From positions 289,834 through 353,833 of the forward strand of contig JAUJPD010000001.1 in NCBI GenBank assembly GCA_030447315.1: a DNA stretch of 64,000 nucleotides, written 5' to 3'. The notes under the pieces were generated by a model, which was not told the DNA's origin, searched no databases, and saw only the letters and a program-made list of their open reading frames with translations. Source of the DNA: Actinomycetota bacterium (GTDB lineage Bacteria; Actinomycetota; CADDZG01; WHSQ01). This document shows, piece after piece, positions 32,724 through 41,082 of this stretch. Numbering within the stretch: the first letter of the stretch is position 1; the number at the start of each line of letters is the position of its first letter. A program made the translations under genes and the position numbers.

Positions 32724-34211
32724 ATGGTCGAAGACATGAAGGTCGCGTTGGTCTCCAACCGCGGCCCGGTCTCGTTCGTGCAGACCTCCGATGGCTTCGA
32801 CAAGAAGAGGGGGGCGGGGGGCCTTGCCGGGGCGTTGGACCCCGTCGCCCGCCGGCTGGGTGAGAACGCCATCTGGATCTCTGCCGCGACCTCCGAGGCT
32901 GATCGCAAAGCTCTCGTGGCGGGTGAGGCAGAGGGGCTGAGCGATCTACTGGGATACCCCGTCCATATGCTGGACATCGAACCCGAGACCTACGGCCGCT
33001 ACTACGACGTGGTCTCGAACCGCATGCTGTGGTTCGCGAACCACTGCTTGTGGGATGAGCTCGACATCCGCGAGTTCGGTCAGCACGAGCTCGACGCCTG
33101 GGACGAGGCTTACGAGCCGGTCAATGAGAGGTTCGCCCACGCGGCCGCCGACTACGCCGACCCCGATTCGCTGGTCTTGTTCCAGGATTACCACCTGGCA
33201 ACTGCACCCCGCTACCTGCGCGGGCTCCATCCGGATCAGACGATCTTCCACTTCACCCACTCATCCTTCTGCGGTCCCGAGGGTCTCGAGCGGCTCCCTC
33301 GCCCGCTGCCCAGGCGCGTGATCGAGGGCATGCTGGGTGCGGACCTGGTCGGATTCCACGTTCCCGACTGGGCCAACGGCTTCCTGGATTGCTGTGAACG
33401 GATCGGGGCGAAGGTGGATCGCTCCGCGGCGTCGGTGCAGCACCTGGGCCGGCGCAGTTGGGTGCGCGCCTATCCGATCCCCATCGACGCTGCGGAGCTC
33501 CAAGAGCGGGCCCGCGATCAGGTGGCCGAGTCCTGGCGCGAACGTTTCCTCGCCGACCAGACCGAAGGGGGACCATCTAAGCGCCATGTCATCGTGCGAG
33601 CCGACCGAACCGAGCCATCCAAGAACATCATCCGCGGCTTCGAGGCGTTCGGCACCGTGCTGGACCGGCGTCCGGACCTGGCTGCCACCACCCGGTTCAT
33701 CGCCTGTCTCTATCCGTCCCGACAGTCGATGCCCGAATACCGTCGTTACAGCGAGGCGATCGAACGGGTCGTGGGCGAGGTGCAAGCTCGTCATCCCGGT
33801 TCCATCGAGTTGTTCATGCACGACGACTACGACAGGACGCTCGCGGCTCTGCGCATCTACGACGTCCTGCTCGTGAACCCCATCATGGACGGGATGAACC
33901 TCGTCTCCAAGGAGGGGCCCGTCGTGAACGAGGTCGGAGGCGTGCTCGTTCTATCGCGAGGAGCCGGTTCTTTCGACGAGCTCGGTGGCCACGCGGTGGA
34001 GATATCCGATGCCCTGGACGTCGATGCGACGGGTGAGGCTTTAGAGCGCGCCCTCGACATGGATCCGGCGGAGAAAGCCAGGCGGGCCGCGGCTCTGCGT
34101 GCCACGGCCGCCGCCCGAAGACCGGCCGATTGGATAGACCCGCAACTAGAGGACCTGAGTGAGATACAAGCCGGACGAGAGCCGGTTACCGAGCCCCCCC
34201 ACGGCCCCTAG
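32724..34211 (+). CDS. otsA: Trehalose-6-phosphate synthase (GT20)
   Basis: Transfers glucose from a nucleotide sugar to glucose 6-phosphate. The 495 residues contain the GT20 features VALVSNRGPVSF, GAGGLAGALDPV, HNCLWD-like FANHCLWDEL, LFQDYHLATAPRYLR, IFHFTHSSF, the phosphate-binding RADRTEPSKNIIRGF and NPIMDGMNLVSKEGP. A start at the internal ATG 12 nt on is possible. It ends tail-to-tail with otsB over a shared CTAG. A related GT20 specificity (glucosylglycerol-phosphate synthase) cannot be excluded from sequence alone. Confidence 0.88.
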   Translation: MVEDMKVALVSNRGPVSFVQTSDGFDKKRGAGGLAGALDPVARRLGENAIWISAATSEADRKALVAGEAEGLSDLLGYPVHMLDIEPETYGRYYDVVSNRMLWFANHCLWDELDIREFGQHELDAWDEAYEPVNERFAHAAADYADPDSLVLFQDYHLATAPRYLRGLHPDQTIFHFTHSSFCGPEGLERLPRPLPRRVIEGMLGADLVGFHVPDWANGFLDCCERIGAKVDRSAASVQHLGRRSWVRAYPIPIDAAELQERARDQVAESWRERFLADQTEGGPSKRHVIVRADRTEPSKNIIRGFEAFGTVLDRRPDLAATTRFIACLYPSRQSMPEYRRYSEAIERVVGEVQARHPGSIELFMHDDYDRTLAALRIYDVLLVNPIMDGMNLVSKEGPVVNEVGGVLVLSRGAGSFDELGGHAVEISDALDVDATGEALERALDMDPAEKARRAAALRATAAARRPADWIDPQLEDLSEIQAGREPVTEPPHGP

Positions 34212-34984
34212 AGCAACCGGCGCAACAGCTCCACCATCCCCGCGGGGCCCGGGACCGCCATGTCTGCACGCTGCGTGAGCTCGGGGGGTGCCTCGTCGGA
34301 CTCGACCCCCACACGCACGACCCCGACCCCCTCCTCTTCGAGCTGATCCAGCGCGTCGAAAGCGGGAAGGTCAACCCGATCATCGCCCGCGAACAAGACC
34401 GCGGTCAGGTGCGCCTCTCGCGCCACCTGAAGGATCACATCCTTTTTCGACACCTGTATAGGGGGGCGAAGCTCGAAAGCCATGCGGCCGCCCGCGCGGC
34501 GCAGGCCGTGTTCTTGCGCGAGACGAGCCGCGAGCTCGTCAAGGCATCGCTGAGCTTGCAACTGATCGCCCGCCGCCCTGAAGTGGAGGCCCACCATCAC
34601 GCCTTTGTCTTCGATCATCACTCCGGGATGATCGAGCTCCGCGACCGCCCGTGTCGCTTCCTCCAACACCGTTTGCATCAGGTCCACGTAGGGAGAGGCC
34701 ATGGGAGACAGAGTGACCACGCCGTCGATGACCCGCTCGGCCCCGTGCAAACCCCAGATGTCTAGCTCGGGACCCAGCCAGTCCAGCAGTTGGTGGGCGG
34801 AACGGCCCGAGACGATCGTCACCGTCCTATAGATCCGAGCCAGAACCGGCAGCAGTTCGGCCGCGCCGTCCACGGGACGCGCTTGAGAGGGCATGTCGAC
34901 GATGTTCGACAAGGTGCCGTCGAAATCGAGAAAGATCCCGGTCGTGCGGGCGTCTCTTTTCAGATCTGGGAGCGAAACCACCAT
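34208..34984 (-). CDS. otsB: Trehalose-6-phosphate phosphatase
   Basis: HAD-superfamily phosphatase completing trehalose synthesis. Motif I DFDGTLSNIVDMP with the nucleophile Asp, SGRS in TVTIVSGRSAHQLLD, HGAE (GLHGAERVIDG), Lys in MIEDKGVMVGLHFR and the acidic motif FAGDDRVDLPAFDAL are all present. The 258-residue form starts at ATG with TACGCT 6 nt upstream and no Shine-Dalgarno; a TTG seven codons earlier is the alternative. It converges on otsA with a 4-nt overlap. Confidence 0.92.
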   Translation of the reverse strand: MVVSLPDLKRDARTTGIFLDFDGTLSNIVDMPSQARPVDGAAELLPVLARIYRTVTIVSGRSAHQLLDWLGPELDIWGLHGAERVIDGVVTLSPMASPYVDLMQTVLEEATRAVAELDHPGVMIEDKGVMVGLHFRAAGDQLQAQRCLDELAARLAQEHGLRRAGGRMAFELRPPIQVSKKDVILQVAREAHLTAVLFAGDDRVDLPAFDALDQLEEEGVGVVRVGVESDEAPPELTQRADMAVPGPAGMVELLRRLL

Positions 34985-35031
34985 CGAGTCAGCGTAGACG
35001 TTCAACCCGCCACGGCTCTTAGACTCACCGG

Positions 35032-35856
35032 ATGAGACGGTGGTACTGGACGGCGGGATTGTTGGTCGTCCTGGCCACCGGAGGATGCAGACCCGATACC
35101 GTCGAGCTGGCGTATCGCTATCCGGCCGATGGTTCGGTCACCTATCGGATGCACGCCAACGCTCAGGCCAGTTGGGACATAGGCGGGCCGGGTCAGGGCT
35201 CGTACGACGTCACCTTCGAAGTGACCGAGACCGTGGAGTCCACCACCAGCGAAGACGTAGTGGTCTCGGTCGTGATGGTCCCGATCGAAGTTGAAGAGCG
35301 AGGTCTGCCGTCCCCCGGCTCGAGGGAGCGCGCGTTCGCACTTCGGATCGGCCCCGACGGCGAAGTCCTCGAGATCCTGGAGGTGGATGGTGTCCCGGCC
35401 GAAGCCCTGGACGCCGACGAGCTCGCGTTCATCGGCACCTACCGGCCTCCTCTTCCTACCGAGCGAGTGCGGCTGCGCGACACCTGGAACGCCGAGCAGG
35501 AGGTCGACCTGGAAGCGGTCTTCCAGCAGGTGATGACGACGGGGAAGCTGGAGGGGCTGCGGCGAGAGGAAGGACGCAGCGTCGCCCAGATCGCTTATGC
35601 CGGAGAGGGGCCGCTCGTATGGACGACGGACCTTCCACAAGGGGAGGCCGAGTTGACCGGGTCCGCTACAACTTCCAGCGATGCCGAGATGGACATCGAT
35701 CAAGGTCTCCTTCGTACGGCGTCTTCGTCCACGACCGGGGACTTCGATGTACGCGTCGCCCCTCCCGGGCAAACCGCGCCGATCGTGGGCCGCCTGACCC
35801 TAGATCTGGATGTCACGCTCGAACAGCTGCCCGCGGGTTCCGAGGTGGGTAGCTAG
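35032..35856 (+). CDS. Predicted lipoprotein, DUF6263-like
   Basis: A 274-residue secreted protein with an N-terminal signal and a lipobox-like Cys (LLVVLATGGC). The mature part opens with TVELAYRYPADGSVTYRMHA, similar to DUF6263-type proteins, and is mostly beta-rich with many Glu and Thr. TAGACT lies 6 nt before the ATG and there is no Shine-Dalgarno. Function unknown. It converges on the LytR_C gene and shares a CTAG stop with it. Confidence 0.72.
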   Translation: MRRWYWTAGLLVVLATGGCRPDTVELAYRYPADGSVTYRMHANAQASWDIGGPGQGSYDVTFEVTETVESTTSEDVVVSVVMVPIEVEERGLPSPGSRERAFALRIGPDGEVLEILEVDGVPAEALDADELAFIGTYRPPLPTERVRLRDTWNAEQEVDLEAVFQQVMTTGKLEGLRREEGRSVAQIAYAGEGPLVWTTDLPQGEAELTGSATTSSDAEMDIDQGLLRTASSSTTGDFDVRVAPPGQTAPIVGRLTLDLDVTLEQLPAGSEVGS

Positions 35857-36443
35857 AGCTCGTCTGCACCCACCACGACGTGGATGGCCACGGTGTCGGA
35901 AAGGTTGGACGGTTTCGACCGCGCGACCCACCCCAGTCGCTCGGCCAGGATCTCGGCGGCCTCTTGAGCCTCGGGATAAGACCAGAACACGGTGGTGTTC
36001 GTGTAGTCCACGGACGAGTCGTCGATGGCCTCGATCCGGAACCCGAGCCGGGCCAATCGCTCGGCCACCGCGTCGTCCAGGGCCCCGTCGGAGGTCCCGT
36101 TGAGAACCTGAACATTTATGTCCTGGGTGATCAACCGGGGCGGCTTCGGAGACCTCTTCTTAGACGCCTTGGTCTTGGATGCCTTGGGCGTGGGCGTGGG
36201 CTTTCGCCGGGGGGCTGGAGAGGCAACGACGACCTCCGGCTCGGTTTCGACCGCAGACGGACTCACACTGGGCGCGGGCGAAGCTTGGGTCGCCGCCGTC
36301 CGGGTTGCCTCGTCTCCCCCGAGGGCGTTGACCAGCAGCCACACCGCCACCCCCACCACCGCTGCGATCAGCAGCCAGGGCAGGAACCAACCCACGACGG
36401 AACGTATGAAGGGACCTTGTTCTCCTGCGGAATGCCGGCCCAC
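35853..36443 (-). CDS. Membrane-anchored LytR_C-domain protein
   Basis: A 196-residue protein with one membrane span (VVGWFLPWLLIAAVVGVAVW), a Pro/Ser/Thr/Lys-rich linker and a C-terminal LytR_C domain (INVQVLNGTSDGALDDAVAE, RLARLGFRIEAIDD, DTVAIHVVVGADEL). In Mycobacterium the pair Rv0430 (DUF3263) and Rv0431 (VirR, LytR_C) is arranged the same way; VirR is linked to the cell envelope. GTG start. DUF3263 lies 13 nt upstream. Confidence 0.85.
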   Translation of the reverse strand: MGRHSAGEQGPFIRSVVGWFLPWLLIAAVVGVAVWLLVNALGGDEATRTAATQASPAPSVSPSAVETEPEVVVASPAPRRKPTPTPKASKTKASKKRSPKPPRLITQDINVQVLNGTSDGALDDAVAERLARLGFRIEAIDDSSVDYTNTTVFWSYPEAQEAAEILAERLGWVARSKPSNLSDTVAIHVVVGADEL

Positions 36444-36456
36444 CGGGCGGGAGGAC

Positions 36457-36726
36457 CTATCGCTTGCTGGGGGAGTATTCCCCGCCGAGCAAGCGAGCGA
36501 CCCGCTGCCGCTGCCGGTAAACCCGAAGCCTCTTCAACCTCTTCACCAGGATCGGGTCGTAGGCCATGGCGCTCTGCTTCTCGAGCAACTCGTTCAAGAG
36601 CTGGTAGTAGCGAGTGGCAGACATATCGAACCGTTCCTTGATCGCCTGCTCCTTGACCCCGGCGTGCTTCCACCAGGATCGTTCGAAATCAAGTACGGCT
36701 TTCTCTCGCGCCTCGAGCTCCTCCAT
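36457..36726 (-). CDS. DUF3263 family helix-turn-helix protein
   Basis: An 89-residue actinobacterial protein. It has the family pattern DFERSWWKHAGVKEQAIKER, FDMSATRYYQLLNELLEK and a basic end (LKRLRVYRQRQRVARLLGGE). It is thought to be a small DNA-binding protein, but no function is established to my knowledge. TAGTCT lies 6 nt before the ATG with no Shine-Dalgarno. It leads a two-gene unit with the LytR_C gene. Confidence 0.88.
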   Translation of the reverse strand: MEELEAREKAVLDFERSWWKHAGVKEQAIKERFDMSATRYYQLLNELLEKQSAMAYDPILVKRLKRLRVYRQRQRVARLLGGEYSPSKR

Positions 36727-36767
36727 GAGGTCAGACTAGACCTAGGCTTTCGGACGAGGCTGGATTT

Positions 36768-38054
36768 CTAGGGAAAGAGGCCGCGGGTCAGATGCGCCTC
36801 GGCCACCCGGCCCACGCCGATCCAGTGTGCAGCCTGCCGCATGGACAGGCCCTTGGATGAAGCGAGCTCGTAAACCTCGCCGAACGCGCGTTCCATGATC
36901 AACCGGAGGCGGTCGTTCACCTCCTCCTCGTCCCAGAAATACGCCTGTATGTCCTGGACCCACTCGAAGTAGGACACGGTTACTCCACCCGAGTTGGCGA
37001 GGATGTCGGGGACCACGAAGACCCCGCGGTCATGGAGGATCTTGTCACCCTCGAACGTGATCGGTCCATTGGCCGCTTCACAGACCACGGTCGCCTTGAC
37101 CTTGTCGGCGTTCTTGACGGTAACGACACCTTCGATAGCGGCCGGGACGAGGACGTCGCAGTCGATCTCGAGCAAGTCCTCATTGGTCAAGGGCTCGGCG
37201 GCTCCGTAACCGACCACCGTGCCGGCCTCTTGGGCATGTCGATTGATGGCCTCTGGATCCAGACCCTTCTCCCGGTAGAGACCGCCTTCCGCGTCCGAGA
37301 CAGCAACCACCCGGCAACCCGCATCGTGCAGGAGCTGAGCGGCATGACCGCCGACCTTTCCGTAGCCCTGGATCGCAACCGAGACCTCGTCGATTCCGAC
37401 TCCGAGGGCCTTGAGCGTGGAGAAGATCATGTACATGACGCCGCGTGAGGTGGCACCACCACGGCCTTTGGAACCCCCGATGCTGACAGGCTTGCCGGTC
37501 ACCACTCCCGGAACCGAGTACCCGGAGTTCATCGAGTAGGTATCCATGATCCAGCTCATGATCTCTTCGTTGGTGTTCATGTCGGGGGCCGGGATGTCTT
37601 TCTCCGGGCCGATGAAGGGAAGGATCTCCGAGGCGTAGCGCCGCGTCATGCGTTCGAGCTCCGAGCGCGTCAATTCCTTGGGGTCTACGCTGACGCCGCC
37701 CTTGGCGCCGCCGAACGGGATGCCTGCGATGGCGCACTTCCACGTCATCCACATCGCGAGTGCTTTCACCTCGTCGAGCCCCACGGCGGGGTGATACCGG
37801 ATACCGCCTTTGGCAGGTCCGCGGGTCACGTTGTGATGAACGCGGTAGCCCTGATACACCCGCGTGGAGCCATCGTCCATCTTGAAAGGCACCGATACGC
37901 TGAGAGATCGTTTCGGGCTGCGGAGGATGGCGTGAACGCCGGGGGCCAACCCCATGAGCTCCGCTACCTCATCTAGCTGCGCCAGCGCGGTCTCCCACGC
38001 GGTGTCATGCGAGGAGTCGTCGGGCGCGGGTGCTGCCACTGTGTCGGGTGCCAT
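36768..38054 (-). CDS. gdhA: Glu/Leu/Phe/Val-type amino acid dehydrogenase (glutamate dehydrogenase)
   Basis: Interconverts glutamate and 2-oxoglutarate with NAD(P). The 428 residues contain GPAKGGIRYHP, the catalytic Lys region CAIAGIPFGGAKGGVSVDP, PAPDMNTNEEIMSWIMDTY and the Rossmann QGYGKVGGHAAQLL. The size is typical of the hexameric class. The ATG lies only 2 nt beyond the end of tRNA-Thr, so there is no room for a leader or Shine-Dalgarno if the tRNA is processed. Confidence 0.93.
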   Translation of the reverse strand: MAPDTVAAPAPDDSSHDTAWETALAQLDEVAELMGLAPGVHAILRSPKRSLSVSVPFKMDDGSTRVYQGYRVHHNVTRGPAKGGIRYHPAVGLDEVKALAMWMTWKCAIAGIPFGGAKGGVSVDPKELTRSELERMTRRYASEILPFIGPEKDIPAPDMNTNEEIMSWIMDTYSMNSGYSVPGVVTGKPVSIGGSKGRGGATSRGVMYMIFSTLKALGVGIDEVSVAIQGYGKVGGHAAQLLHDAGCRVVAVSDAEGGLYREKGLDPEAINRHAQEAGTVVGYGAAEPLTNEDLLEIDCDVLVPAAIEGVVTVKNADKVKATVVCEAANGPITFEGDKILHDRGVFVVPDILANSGGVTVSYFEWVQDIQAYFWDEEEVNDRLRLIMERAFGEVYELASSKGLSMRQAAHWIGVGRVAEAHLTRGLFP

Positions 38055-38056
38055 AG

Positions 38057-38130
38057 AGCCGGGTGTCGGATTCGAACCGACGACCTACGGTTTACAAAAC
38101 CGTTGCTCTAACCAACTGAGCTAACCCGGC
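38057..38130 (-). tRNA. tRNA-Thr (TGT anticodon)
   Basis: A 74-nt cloverleaf. Acceptor GCCGGGT pairs with ACCCGGC, discriminator T; D-arm GCTC/GAGC; anticodon stem ACGGT/ACCGT with loop TTTGTAA, anticodon TGT; T-arm GTCGG, loop TTCGAAT, CCGAC. No CCA is encoded. It lies between sigH and gdhA on the same strand. Confidence 0.95.
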
Positions 38131-38183
38131 GTTCCAGAGATGATTGCGATCCAGCGTACGACAGCTCAACAACGCAGCAGGCG

Positions 38184-38816
38184 CTAGACGGCTTCTACGT
38201 CTCTCGTTGCTAGGTGCTGCTCGAGCTTCCGTTTGATCCGCTGTAGCGCGTTGTCTATCGACTTCACGTGGCGACCCATCATGTCGGCGATCTGCTGATA
38301 CGACTTCCCGTCCATGTAGAGCTGAAGAACCTCGGTCTCCAGGTCCGAGAGCAGGCGGCCCATCGATGACTTGATGTTCGAGATCTCTTCCGCCGAGATC
38401 ACCAGATCGGCCGGATCGAGGGCACCGTGCACGAGGGCTTCCTCGAGAGGGCGCTCGTCATCGTTACCAGCGGGTTTGTTGAGGGAGACGTAGGAGTTGA
38501 GCGGGATGTGCTTCTGGCGGGTCGCGCTCTTGATAGCGGTGATGATCTGTCTCGTGATGCATAGCTCGGCGAACACGCGGAAGGCTGTGCTCTTGTCGGC
38601 CTGGAAGTCCCGGATCGCCTTGAAGAGCCCGATCATGCCTTCTTGCACGATGTCTTCTTTGTCGGCACCAGCGAGGAAGTAGGTACGAGCTTTGGCCCGG
38701 GCGTAGTGGCGATAACGATTCAAGAGCTCGTCGATCGCTTTGTCTTGTCCGGCGCGAGCTAGCTCGACCAGAGCGTTGTCTTCGGTGTCTTTCAAGGAAA
38801 GCCCCGGATCTACCAC
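38184..38816 (-). CDS. sigH: RNA polymerase sigma factor, SigH (Spo0H) type
   Basis: A 210-residue sigma factor close to Bacillus SigH: RYRHYARAKARTYFLAGADK, EDIVQEGMIGLFKAIRDFQ, FAELCITRQIITAIKSATRQ, KHIPLNSYVSLNKP, and a region 4 with LQLYMDGKSYQQIADMMGRH. In Bacillus the same gene lies between rlmB/yacP and secE. Here it follows rlmB and precedes tRNA-Thr. GTG start. Its targets here are unknown; sporulation is not implied by this gene alone. Confidence 0.92.
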   Translation of the reverse strand: MVDPGLSLKDTEDNALVELARAGQDKAIDELLNRYRHYARAKARTYFLAGADKEDIVQEGMIGLFKAIRDFQADKSTAFRVFAELCITRQIITAIKSATRQKHIPLNSYVSLNKPAGNDDERPLEEALVHGALDPADLVISAEEISNIKSSMGRLLSDLETEVLQLYMDGKSYQQIADMMGRHVKSIDNALQRIKRKLEQHLATRDVEAV

Positions 38817-38874
38817 GTTGCCCCTTTGATCCCCGTGGATCTAGTTCTAGCTCTCTGTGACTCAGCGCGATCGG

Positions 38875-39639
38875 TCACAGGTTATCGGAAGCAACGGAGC
38901 GCCGGGCGACTTCGAACATCGCTATGGCCCCTGCGACCGCCACGTTGAGCGAGCCGATATGTCCCCTTTGGGGGATGCGCACCAGGCCGTCACAGCGCTC
39001 GCGCACAGCCTTGGAGAGCCCGCGACCCTCCGCCCCCAGGACCAGCCCGATGGAAGGCTCCATCAGCTTGGAGGTCCACACATCTTCGCCGGCGTCGGCG
39101 TCCAGTCCCACTACCCACACCCCGGCCTCTTTCGCTTGATCTATCGCCCGGCCGAGGTTCGTCACTCGCGCCACCGGGAGGATCTCGGCCGCACCGGCCG
39201 AAACGCGACGGACCGATGGGGTCACTCCCGCCGACCGGTGAGCAGGAACCACGACGCCGTGGAACCCGCAACACTCCGCCGTGCGGATCAGAGACCCAAA
39301 GTTGTGTGGGTCTGTTACCCCATCGAGGAACACGACGCACGCCTCGGGCACAAGCAGGTTCTCGAGGGTCGCGTAGCGGAAGCGACCGGTCACGGCGACG
39401 ACACCTTGATGGTTCTCGCCCTCCGACAAGCGGTCTATCTCTGCCCGCGGCACAACCTTGACCGGGATCGCGGCTTCCTGGGCCCTCTTCCTTATCTCGG
39501 CCAAGACCGGCGACGGCGCCAATCCGCTGGAGAACATGACCCGCTCGGCCGGCCGTCGAGCGCGTAGCAACTCCACAACGGGCTGCCGGCCCGAGAGGAT
39601 CGACTGCCCGCTGCCGTCGCCCTTACCGGGGCGCGACAT
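38875..39639 (-). CDS. rlmB: 23S rRNA (guanosine-2'-O-)-methyltransferase, RlmB type
   Basis: SPOUT-family TrmH-like methyltransferase expected to modify G2251 of 23S rRNA. The substrate-binding N-domain (ILSGRQPVVELLRARRPAER) is followed by the knot with FLDGVTDPHNFGSLIRTAEC, GLVLGAEGRGLSKAVRERCD and IPQRGHIGSLNVAVAGAIAM. Length 254 is normal. Its start overlaps the cysS 3' end by 17 nt. Confidence 0.95.
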   Translation of the reverse strand: MSRPGKGDGSGQSILSGRQPVVELLRARRPAERVMFSSGLAPSPVLAEIRKRAQEAAIPVKVVPRAEIDRLSEGENHQGVVAVTGRFRYATLENLLVPEACVVFLDGVTDPHNFGSLIRTAECCGFHGVVVPAHRSAGVTPSVRRVSAGAAEILPVARVTNLGRAIDQAKEAGVWVVGLDADAGEDVWTSKLMEPSIGLVLGAEGRGLSKAVRERCDGLVRIPQRGHIGSLNVAVAGAIAMFEVARRSVASDNL

Positions 39640-41077
39640 CCACCCGCCAGCGGGCTCCGGTCGGAGTGTCTTCGATCACTACGCCGAGGGCGGTGAGCTT
39701 GTCCCTGATCTCATCCGCCTCGTTGAAGGCTCGCTCCTTACGGGCGCGCTCGCGCCGTTCCAGCAGGTATTCGATCAAACTCGCGGCTAGGTGTGAGCCA
39801 TCGGATGAGGATTCGGAAAAGCTAAAACCCAGCACCCGCGTGAGCTCCAAGAAGGTGGCGACGTAGTCCTCGAGGTCTTCTCGCGCGGAATCGTCGCCCT
39901 CCAGGGTGGAGGACAGAAGCTTGTTTCCCTCCGTTACCAATTCGTGGACGGAAGCGAACGCTTCTGCGGAATTCAGATCGTCATCCATCGCCGCGATGAA
40001 GGTGGTGATGTACCCGCTGGCAGCTCCACGGGGAAGTCCGTCATCCGATCCGCGCGTGGCCACCGGCGCTTCCGGTAGCTCGCCCAGCGCGTGACGCGAC
40101 GATTCCGCGAACGTGCGCCATCGTTCATAGCTCTGCACCGCGTCCTCGAGAGCGGCTTGTGAGAACACCACCTGGCTCTTATAAGACCCTTGCAGCATCC
40201 AATACCGAACGGGCCCTCCGGAGAATCTCTGCAGCACCTCGCGAGCCAGCGCCACGTTGCCCAGTGACTTCGACATCTTCTCTGCATCCATCTGCACCAT
40301 CCCTGCATGCAGCCAGTAGCGAGAGAAAGGCTGGTGTCCTGAAAGCGCCTCCGACTGGGCGATCTCGTTCTCGTGATGAGGAAAGATGAGGTCGCTCCCG
40401 CCCCCGTGGATGTCAAAGCCCATCCCCAGGTATCTCTCGGACATGACCGAGCACTCGATGTGCCACCCCGGGCGGCCCGGGCCCCAGGGGGACTCCCATG
40501 CGGGCTCTCCCTCCTTGGCGGCCTTCCACAACGAGAAGTCGAGAGGATGCCGCTTGCCGGGATGAGGCTCCACGCGCCCACCTGCCCGCATGTCTTCCAG
40601 GCTCCTTCCCGAGAGCTTGCCGTAGTCCGGGAAGCTCTCGACAGAGAACCACACGTTGCCGCCGGCTTCATATGCAACTTGCTTCTCCACCAACCCGGCG
40701 ATCGCCTCGATCATCCCCGCTATGTGCTCGGTCGCACGCGGAACCTCGCTCGGACGATCCGCGCCCAACTCGGCGAGATCCTCTTCGAACGCCGCGGAGT
40801 ACTTCGCGGTGACTTCCTCGGGAGCGATCCCTTCGATCTTGGCGCGCTCGATGATCTTGTCGTCGACGTCGGTGTAGTTCATGACGAACGTGACGTCGTA
40901 ACCCCGGTAGGTCAGGTACCGACGGATCAGATCGAACCAGAGGATCGTACGCATGTTGCCGACGTGCGCGTAGTTGTAAACGGTCATGCCGCAGCAGTAG
41001 ATCCCCACCCTGCCTTCGTCGCGCGGCTCGAAGGGCCGAACGCTCCGCGTCATGGAGTCGTAGAGCTGGATCGGCAT
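39623..41077 (-). CDS. cysS: Cysteine--tRNA ligase
   Basis: Class I synthetase charging tRNA-Cys. The 484 residues start MPIQLYDSMTRSVRPFEPRD and show the zinc Cys in YCCGMTVYNYAHVGN (HIGH motif region), GWHIECSVMS, HHENEIAQSEA and KMSKSLGN. The C-terminal anticodon domain includes RERARKERAFNEADEIRDKL. Upstream open frame lies over ispF and is a shadow. It follows ispF by 5 nt. Confidence 0.97.
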   Translation of the reverse strand: MPIQLYDSMTRSVRPFEPRDEGRVGIYCCGMTVYNYAHVGNMRTILWFDLIRRYLTYRGYDVTFVMNYTDVDDKIIERAKIEGIAPEEVTAKYSAAFEEDLAELGADRPSEVPRATEHIAGMIEAIAGLVEKQVAYEAGGNVWFSVESFPDYGKLSGRSLEDMRAGGRVEPHPGKRHPLDFSLWKAAKEGEPAWESPWGPGRPGWHIECSVMSERYLGMGFDIHGGGSDLIFPHHENEIAQSEALSGHQPFSRYWLHAGMVQMDAEKMSKSLGNVALAREVLQRFSGGPVRYWMLQGSYKSQVVFSQAALEDAVQSYERWRTFAESSRHALGELPEAPVATRGSDDGLPRGAASGYITTFIAAMDDDLNSAEAFASVHELVTEGNKLLSSTLEGDDSAREDLEDYVATFLELTRVLGFSFSESSSDGSHLAASLIEYLLERRERARKERAFNEADEIRDKLTALGVVIEDTPTGARWRVDVAPR

Positions 41078-41082
41078 GCGGT

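Noticed and set aside
24545-38183. A rpmG (L33) gene near secE or the tRNAs
   Set aside because: L33 is often found here, but no short frame with its Cys pattern was seen in the intergenic gaps I read.
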